This document shows positions 32,260-36,719 of a stretch of 36,719 bases of DNA, one piece after another. The translations under genes and the position numbers were made by a program. The notes beneath the pieces are model-generated. The model saw nothing but the letters and a program-made list of their open reading frames with translations. It was not told where the DNA came from and ran no database searches. The stretch comes from Coprobacter secundus (GTDB lineage Bacteria; Bacteroidota; Bacteroidia; Bacteroidales; Coprobacteraceae), in NCBI GenBank assembly GCA_000803105.1, contig JTDA01000024.1, positions 1 to 36,719 of the forward strand, in the 5' to 3' direction. Each line of letters begins with the position of its first letter. Within the stretch, counting starts at the first letter, position 1.

Positions 32260-33324
32260 ATGAAACATAATACGCTATTTAAACAGCTTCCTGTATATAT
32301 ACTTATCTGTCTCTATGGATTAGTATCATGTACACACCGTCCGGACAGAAAAGAACAGATAGAAGCAGCAACAGCCGATACCCTGTCAGTATTGAATATG
32401 ACCGACACCACAATGGCCGATACGGTATTCACCGATACGGTGGTATTACACAAGACATGGGTAGAAAAAGTCAAGATAAAAAAAGAATATCTGTACGATA
32501 ACCATTCCTTAGGCGACACTTATCCATATAAAGACACAGTACGCGTTTTTCAGTGGACAAAAATTAAAAGGCATCTGGCCAGGATAGATTCTTTGCAGTC
32601 ACATCCGCAACGGTGGGGAGTATTGCAAAACTACAAAAACCGGAACGGAGAAGCCCCGTTGGTAAAAAATTTTCACCGGAATGCCTACCGCCGTATTTCC
32701 GATTCGTTGGAAGTAGAACGTTACCAGTCGGTTCCCCTGTATTCAGACAGAGATTCCCTGGCTCCTGAGCTTTACGGTAGAGACGGTTCATTGGTAAAAG
32801 TCATAGATACCGATTCCGTATTTGTCAAGATTATCGGAGTCAGTTTCGACGGCAATTGGTCTGTTCCGGTACGTTACGTAAAACACATTGCCGACACCGT
32901 AGTATTTTATAAAACAGTTTTTGTCGATGTTACCAATCAGAATATAACGACCCTTGAAAAGAAAGACTCCGTATGGCTTGTACGGAGCATGAACCCCGCA
33001 ACGACCGGGATGCACAAACCTCCATATATGCAGGAGACTCCGCTCGGACTCTTCGTCATACAAGAACATAAACCCAAGATGATATATTTACAGGATGGCA
33101 AGCCCAAACACGGAGGCTTTGCCCCATACGCCAGCCGGTTTACCAATGGCGGATATATCCATGGTGTTCCGGTCAATGTACCCCATACCGAAATGATAGA
33201 ATACAGTCCCTCATTGGGGACAACACCCCGTTCCCATATGTGCGTACGCAATGCAACCTCCCATGCCCGGTTTATATACGAGTGGGCACCGCCTTTAGAA
33301 TCTTTGGTTTTCGTTATCGATTAG
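32260..33324 (+). CDS. L,D-transpeptidase (YkuD-type) lipoprotein
   Basis: 354 residues from ATG 32260; the frame continues three codons upstream only from a TTG. Lipobox LVSC with Cys24, then a Thr/Asp-rich linker. The C-terminal domain (about 245-354) is of the YkuD type: TPLGLFVIQEHKP, NGGYIHGVPVNVP (His301), EYSPSLGTTP and RSHMCVRNATSHARFIYEW with the catalytic Cys328 and His326. In most family members the motif is SHGC(I/V)R; here Gly is replaced by Met. The region 50-240 is an uncharacterised N-terminal domain. A likely role is peptidoglycan 3-3 cross-linking or attachment at the periplasmic face. A single-gene unit with its own terminator. Confidence 0.85.
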   Translation: MKHNTLFKQLPVYILICLYGLVSCTHRPDRKEQIEAATADTLSVLNMTDTTMADTVFTDTVVLHKTWVEKVKIKKEYLYDNHSLGDTYPYKDTVRVFQWTKIKRHLARIDSLQSHPQRWGVLQNYKNRNGEAPLVKNFHRNAYRRISDSLEVERYQSVPLYSDRDSLAPELYGRDGSLVKVIDTDSVFVKIIGVSFDGNWSVPVRYVKHIADTVVFYKTVFVDVTNQNITTLEKKDSVWLVRSMNPATTGMHKPPYMQETPLGLFVIQEHKPKMIYLQDGKPKHGGFAPYASRFTNGGYIHGVPVNVPHTEMIEYSPSLGTTPRSHMCVRNATSHARFIYEWAPPLESLVFVID

Positions 33325-33440
33325 AAAGTAATTATATATTGCATTTATTCATTTTTTCTTTATAAACAATTTTATTAGTCGTTGTCTATTATTGGGTGGA
33401 TTTGAAATCGTCGGGATTATGTCTATAACCTTTGTTACTA

Positions 33441-33493
33441 AAAAATCTATTCATAACTATCAGGGGGAAAGATTGTTATGGATAGATTTTTTT
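33441..33493 (+). terminator. Terminator of the L,D-transpeptidase gene
   Basis: AAAAATCTATTCATAAC (33441-33457) pairs with GTTATGGATAGATTTTT (33475-33491) with one G-T pair. Loop 17 nt, seven Ts in the tail. Confidence 0.82.
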
Positions 33494-33579
33494 AGAAAAT
33501 CCTGACCGAAATTTATTCGTTTCTGCCGGATATTCAAATTATATCATCATGACAAGAAAATACGGAGATAAAATGTATT

Positions 33580-34545
33580 TTATTTAAAAATAGAAGTAGG
33601 TACTTCCCCGGTCCAGCATAAAGGTTGCTCGACTTCAAACAAATGTAGAATAACGGATGCTGTATTCACAGTATTGTTTGCTTCCTTCATTTTCATCCCT
33701 TTAGCAATATGAGGTCCGGTTATGCCCCAAGGTACAACCATTTCATCTGTACTGACACCTCCATGTCCGTATTCAATCCCGCCGTGGTCTGTTAAGAACA
33801 TAAAATGGGTCTCGTCATACAAATTTTCCTGTTTCATTTTGTCAATAAACTTACCTATCTCTATATCAGCTTCTTCAATAGAATGAATATATTCTTGTGA
33901 CATCCACTTGTATTTATGTCCGGCATGATCCGTATGTACTGAGTAAAGAAATACCAATGTTGGCTCTTCTCGGTTTTTTACCAGAAAATTGAAAGCTTTT
34001 TCATAATTTAGAAGATAGGCATCTTCTTTCAGGAAACTGACTTCATCCAGATACTGTTGATTATATGGATAGATTAAATTAAGCCAGTTGTAATAGAATG
34101 CGGTTTTTATATGTGGATTAGCATCTTTAAGAACTTTAAAAACAGAGGGATAATACCCCTCTGAGTCTGTCTCGACACTTGGTAATTGGTGTTTAGAAAG
34201 AGTCCAGCCATTATCTACTACCCCATGTTGTTCGGGACCGCTGCCCGTCAGATGGCTTGTCCAATTGGGTAAAGTGATTGAAGGCATTACAACACGAGTT
34301 TCTAAAGATAATACTCCTTCTGAAAACAAAGTATCCAAATTGGGCGTTTTTGCCTGTTGAAATCCATCTACACATATTCCGTCTAGGCCAAGTAAAACTA
34401 CTCGTTTCTTAGATTTTTTTTTATTTACATCTGAGATTGAAGGAATGGTAGCTAATGCGGTCAGTGGTTGTGGCAAAGTTGCAGCACTAAGAAGTAATGT
34501 TCCGGATAATCCCTTTTTAAGGAAGTTTCTTCTTGAAATTTTCAT
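33580..34545 (-). CDS. Tat-exported type I phosphodiesterase / alkaline phosphatase superfamily protein
   Basis: 321 residues. The N-terminus has a twin-arginine signal, KISRRNFLKKG, then LSGTLLLSAATL. The fold is the nucleotide pyrophosphatase/phosphodiesterase type: VVLLGLDGICVDG (Asp55 metal ligand), AKTPNLDTLFSEG, PSITLPNWTSHLTG with nucleophile Thr91, HTDHAGHKYKW (metal-binding Asp and His residues), FLTDHGGIEYGHGG (second metal set). At 321 residues it is shorter than many NPP proteins. Substrates in this superfamily are nucleotides, phospholipids or phosphodiesters; the specific one is unknown. Export in folded form fits a metal enzyme loaded in the cytoplasm. It is convergent with the L,D-transpeptidase gene. 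Confidence 0.9.
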   Translation of the reverse strand: MKISRRNFLKKGLSGTLLLSAATLPQPLTALATIPSISDVNKKKSKKRVVLLGLDGICVDGFQQAKTPNLDTLFSEGVLSLETRVVMPSITLPNWTSHLTGSGPEQHGVVDNGWTLSKHQLPSVETDSEGYYPSVFKVLKDANPHIKTAFYYNWLNLIYPYNQQYLDEVSFLKEDAYLLNYEKAFNFLVKNREEPTLVFLYSVHTDHAGHKYKWMSQEYIHSIEEADIEIGKFIDKMKQENLYDETHFMFLTDHGGIEYGHGGVSTDEMVVPWGITGPHIAKGMKMKEANNTVNTASVILHLFEVEQPLCWTGEVPTSIFK

Positions 34546-34906
34546 ATTATATTTTTTTAGATGATAATATATAAATTATTTTTCAAATTTTTGGCAAAGA
34601 AGCAATAAAGAGGACAAGGTTACAAATAGTGACAAAATTATGTCTCCTCTTTGACAGATAAAGTTGTTGAGCATTATGTTGGTTTCCACGTATTTACAAC
34701 TTGTAACACGGCAGTAAGAGACATATTTTGCTGTCCAGCTTTCATTTATAATAACAGATTATAAAAAAAAATTACTCATTATAAATTTTTATTATTATTC
34801 AACCTCCCATTTTTTTTCAATATAGGCAAAACATTATTTATATTGGGAAAATATTTTTTGTAAACTGTAACAGAAACTTTTGTGGTGAAGGAATAAAAAC
34901 AGCATG
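34546..34906. other. Upstream spacer of the phosphodiesterase gene
   Basis: No gene. An inverted repeat, AAAGAGGACA (34607-34616) against TGTCTCCTCTTT (34641-34652, 2-nt bulge), lies upstream of the phosphodiesterase start. A possible - strand -7 box TAATTTTG sits at 34633-34640 inside its loop. The remainder is AT-rich. Confidence 0.4.
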
Positions 34907-35085
34907 ATTAGGAGCTTGTCTAAAATTTGCTCAAGTCAGATTTGAGAGTTTCTTTCAGGGATGTTTTTCTGTTTTTTGAGAAGAGGATAGAGGGCTATCA
35001 GACGAATAAAAACAAGGAAAAAAACCGAAAGAAAACACAAAGATAGCATGATAATATTTTTTATTGGGAAATTTGGGCGACAGAT
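34907..35085. repeat. MITE-like repeat R2, copy 3
   Basis: AGGAGCTTGTCTAAAATTTG left end, internal GAGTTTCTTTCAGGGATGTT and AAACCGAAAGAAAAC, GGGCTATCAGACGAA, and right-end block GGGAAATTTGGGCGACAG. It follows the order of blocks in copy 1 throughout. Confidence 0.7.
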
Positions 35086-35229
35086 GTACGACTGGTTTTA
35101 GGAGTATATTTTTATTTTTTATAGCTATGCCGGATAAAAAAATTTTGATTTATTGAACTTAAGTAAAATTAGTTAATAGAATTTTAGCATTATGCATGTT
35201 AAAAAATATATCTTTTTAGCAGAATTATT

Positions 35230-35253
35230 TTCTATTTTGTAGACAAAATAGAA
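35230..35253. repeat. Perfect 11-bp-arm palindrome
   Basis: TTCTATTTTGT, AG, ACAAAATAGAA. It lies in an AT-rich gene-free stretch (35086-35474) past the mnmA stop. It could be a regulator-binding site, or act as a weak terminator for mnmA; it has no clear gene to control. Confidence 0.6.
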
Positions 35254-35474
35254 TGAGGCAGAATAATGGATAGCGATAGAATTAAGACTTCATTTTGATT
35301 TGGAGATGAAATGTCTTCCGTAATAAGATAGACTTTAGCCCCGTAAGGCTTTGTTTATTGAACGGTTTGTTCCCTTAAAATGGAAATAACTGGAAAATCA
35401 AGATTAAAAATTAAATTTTCAAATAGGGAATACTGAATTTCAACGATTAGAATAATCTTAAATAAAGAGATTAA

Positions 35475-36551
35475 TTATCGTTCCGTCGTGATGACGCCGC
35501 TTCCCAGGCATAAACGTTGTTCCCGGTCATAAATGACGGCAAACTGTCCGGGGGCGATACCCTGTATCGGAGATTCAGAATGTAAAGAATAAGCCCCTGT
35601 AAGTTCATGGCGGGATAAAGTGCCTCGGGAAAATTCAGGAGTATGCCGGTTTTTAAAAGCGACTTCGACCGGATAATCATGTTCATTCCAAGGAGTTCCC
35701 GAGATGAAGTGCATTCCGTCGAGGGGAAGCACTTTGCCGTATTGCTTCTCCGTTTCGTATCCGTTCGATACATAAATGATATTTTCATCCGTGTTCTTAC
35801 CGGTCACATACCAAGGACCACCGCTCAGGCCCAGACCTTTTCTCTGTCCGATGGTGTGGAACCAGAACCCGTTATGTTCCCCGATTTTCCGGCCGGTTTC
35901 CAGCTCGATGATAGCCCCTTTCTTTTCCCCTAAATAACGTTTGATAAAATCATTATAATTTATTTTTCCCAGAAAACATATCCCTTGGCTGTCTCTGCGT
36001 CGGGCATTAGGCAGTTTGGTCTCTATGGCAATTTGGCGCACTTCGCTTTTTTGCAAGTCACCGATGGGAAAGAGCAGCTTGGATACCTGCAAAGCATTTA
36101 TCTGCCCCAAGAAATAAGTCTGGTCTTTTTGCTTGTCGGCTGCTGTAGACAAGTATATGCGGTTATCTGGCCCTATTGTGGTATTGGCATAATGCCCTGT
36201 AGCAATTTTATCGAAATCCTTACCCCAATATTTTTCAAAAAAACCGAATTTAATCAGTTTATTGCACATCATGTCCGGATTCGGTGTCAGCCCTCTTTTG
36301 ACAGAATCGATAGTATATTCTATTACATGCTCCCAATATTCCTTATGCAGCGATACCTCCTCAAATCGGCAGCCATATTTATGAGACAGCCATGTTACTA
36401 TCTCGATATCCTCCTCAAACGAGCAGTCTCCACCGTCGCCCTCCATGCCGATACGTATATAAAACAATGTCGGGTCTTCACCTCTCTCTTTCAACCTGTG
36501 TACGACAACAGCACTGTCTACACCTCCCGAAACCAAAGCTGCTATATTCAT
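35475..36551 (-). CDS. mnmA: tRNA-specific 2-thiouridylase MnmA
   Basis: 358 residues from ATG 36551, which begins directly at the conserved NIAALVSGGVDSAV. The frame extends to 36575, but a TAnnTTTG box at 36573-36580 argues against it. It thiolates U34 of Lys, Glu and Gln tRNAs. Visible features: PP-loop SGGVDS, NPDMMCNKLIKF with catalytic Cys96, ATGHYANT, DQTYFLGQI, RRDSQGICFLGKI with second Cys192, HTIGQRKGLGLSGGPWYV, and the C-terminal beta domain. A single-gene unit. Some Bacteroidales have a second mnmA paralogue; only one is here. Confidence 0.96.
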   Translation of the reverse strand: MNIAALVSGGVDSAVVVHRLKERGEDPTLFYIRIGMEGDGGDCSFEEDIEIVTWLSHKYGCRFEEVSLHKEYWEHVIEYTIDSVKRGLTPNPDMMCNKLIKFGFFEKYWGKDFDKIATGHYANTTIGPDNRIYLSTAADKQKDQTYFLGQINALQVSKLLFPIGDLQKSEVRQIAIETKLPNARRRDSQGICFLGKINYNDFIKRYLGEKKGAIIELETGRKIGEHNGFWFHTIGQRKGLGLSGGPWYVTGKNTDENIIYVSNGYETEKQYGKVLPLDGMHFISGTPWNEHDYPVEVAFKNRHTPEFSRGTLSRHELTGAYSLHSESPIQGIAPGQFAVIYDREQRLCLGSGVITTER

Positions 36552-36572
36552 TTCTCTTTTTAATTGGGGGTG

Positions 36573-36580
36573 CAAATCTA
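36573..36580 (-). promoter_or_regulatory. -7 box of mnmA
   Basis: TAGATTTG on the - strand, about 22 nt before the chosen ATG. No clear -33 box. Confidence 0.55.
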
Positions 36581-36603
36581 CAACAAAAATTGCAAAAAAC
36601 TCT

Positions 36604-36635
36604 ATGAGTCAGTCTAAATTTTACCCGAGTTAGTT
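36604..36635 (+). repeat. MITE-like repeat R2, left end only (copy 4)
   Basis: GAGTCAGTCTAAATTTTACC and CGAGTTAG match the left end of copy 1 (GAGGCTGTCTGGATTTTACA, CGGGTCGG). The rest is missing; an R1 copy begins a few bases later. Confidence 0.5.
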
Positions 36636-36643
36636 TTGATAAT

Positions 36644-36689
36644 TTCTGAAAATTAGGTAGTTATAATAGAAAATTCCCCTCTCGAGAGG
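36644..36689 (+). repeat. Dispersed repeat R1, copy g (interrupted)
   Basis: TGAAAATTAGGTAGTTATAATAG flank, then CCCCTCTCGAGAGG; the sequence then leaves the R1 consensus, which would continue GGATTAAGGGG. Confidence 0.75.
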
Positions 36690-36719
36690 TGAAGTGCCCC
36701 CCAAAAGTTGGACGGGTTA
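36690..36719 (+). mobile_element. Probable terminal inverted repeat of an IS3-family (IS150-type) element
   Basis: The last 30 bases begin TGAAGTGCCCCCCAAAAGTT and continue GGACGGG. TG at the tip, a C-run, then AAAAGTTGGAC is the usual look of IS150-group ends (E. coli IS150: TGTACTGCACCC...GTTGGACG, from memory). The transposase genes would lie beyond the window. Confidence 0.6.

Noticed and set aside
1..36719. tRNA and rRNA genes
   Set aside because: No cloverleaf with the conserved GGTTCGA-type T-loop or rRNA segment was recognised on either strand; a dedicated scan was not possible.

Overview
The window comes from a member of the Bacteroidales. It carries a SusC/SusD pair, proteins with type IX secretion (T9SS)-style C-terminal domains, the thrS-infC-rpmI-rplT cluster followed by a Bacteroidales-1/6S-like RNA, an ilvD-ilvB-ilvN-thioesterase-ilvC operon, and many promoters of the Bacteroidetes type (TTTG, about 20 nt, TAnnTTTG). 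Family and genus cannot be fixed from the sequence alone.

Layout. 1-8719 (+) is the right part of a glycan-utilisation locus: the 3' two thirds of a susC gene, susD, an FG-GAP/VCBS-repeat secreted protein and a clan GH-D (alpha-galactosidase-like) hydrolase. A convergent secreted metallophosphoesterase (8821-9906, -) and a large TPR protein (10360-12471, +) follow. 12.5-16.4 kb is an AT-rich accessory patch: two dispersed repeats, a three-gene operon (small XRE regulator, lipoprotein, CoiA-like protein), an exported SecD-P1-head-like protein and a decayed toxin-like gene. 16.5-20.1 kb is the translation cluster with its RNA. 20.4-25.3 kb has single genes (NlpE-like lipoprotein, GNAT, cupin, Ogt, membrane AraC regulator) separated by repeat-filled spacers. 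25.6-31.9 kb is the branched-chain amino-acid operon with an attenuator. 32.2-36.6 kb has a variant L,D-transpeptidase lipoprotein, a Tat-exported phosphodiesterase and mnmA.

The clearest regulatory story is the ilv operon. A consensus promoter is followed by a 26-codon leader peptide rich in Ile, Leu and Val, an antiterminator segment overlapping the leader stop codon, and a terminator ending just before ilvD. This fits ribosome-stalling attenuation. The operon also holds an acyl-ACP thioesterase gene, placing acyl-chain release beside branched-chain precursor synthesis.

Two families of short dispersed repeats fill the spacers. R1 is a CCCCTCT-YGA-GAGGGG palindrome with a conserved flank, seven copies. 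R2 is a MITE-like element of about 180 bp with imperfect terminal inverted repeats, three copies plus one truncated end. One R1 copy forms the terminator of the TPR gene. The R1 copy at the right edge is interrupted by what looks like the end of an IS150-type insertion sequence.
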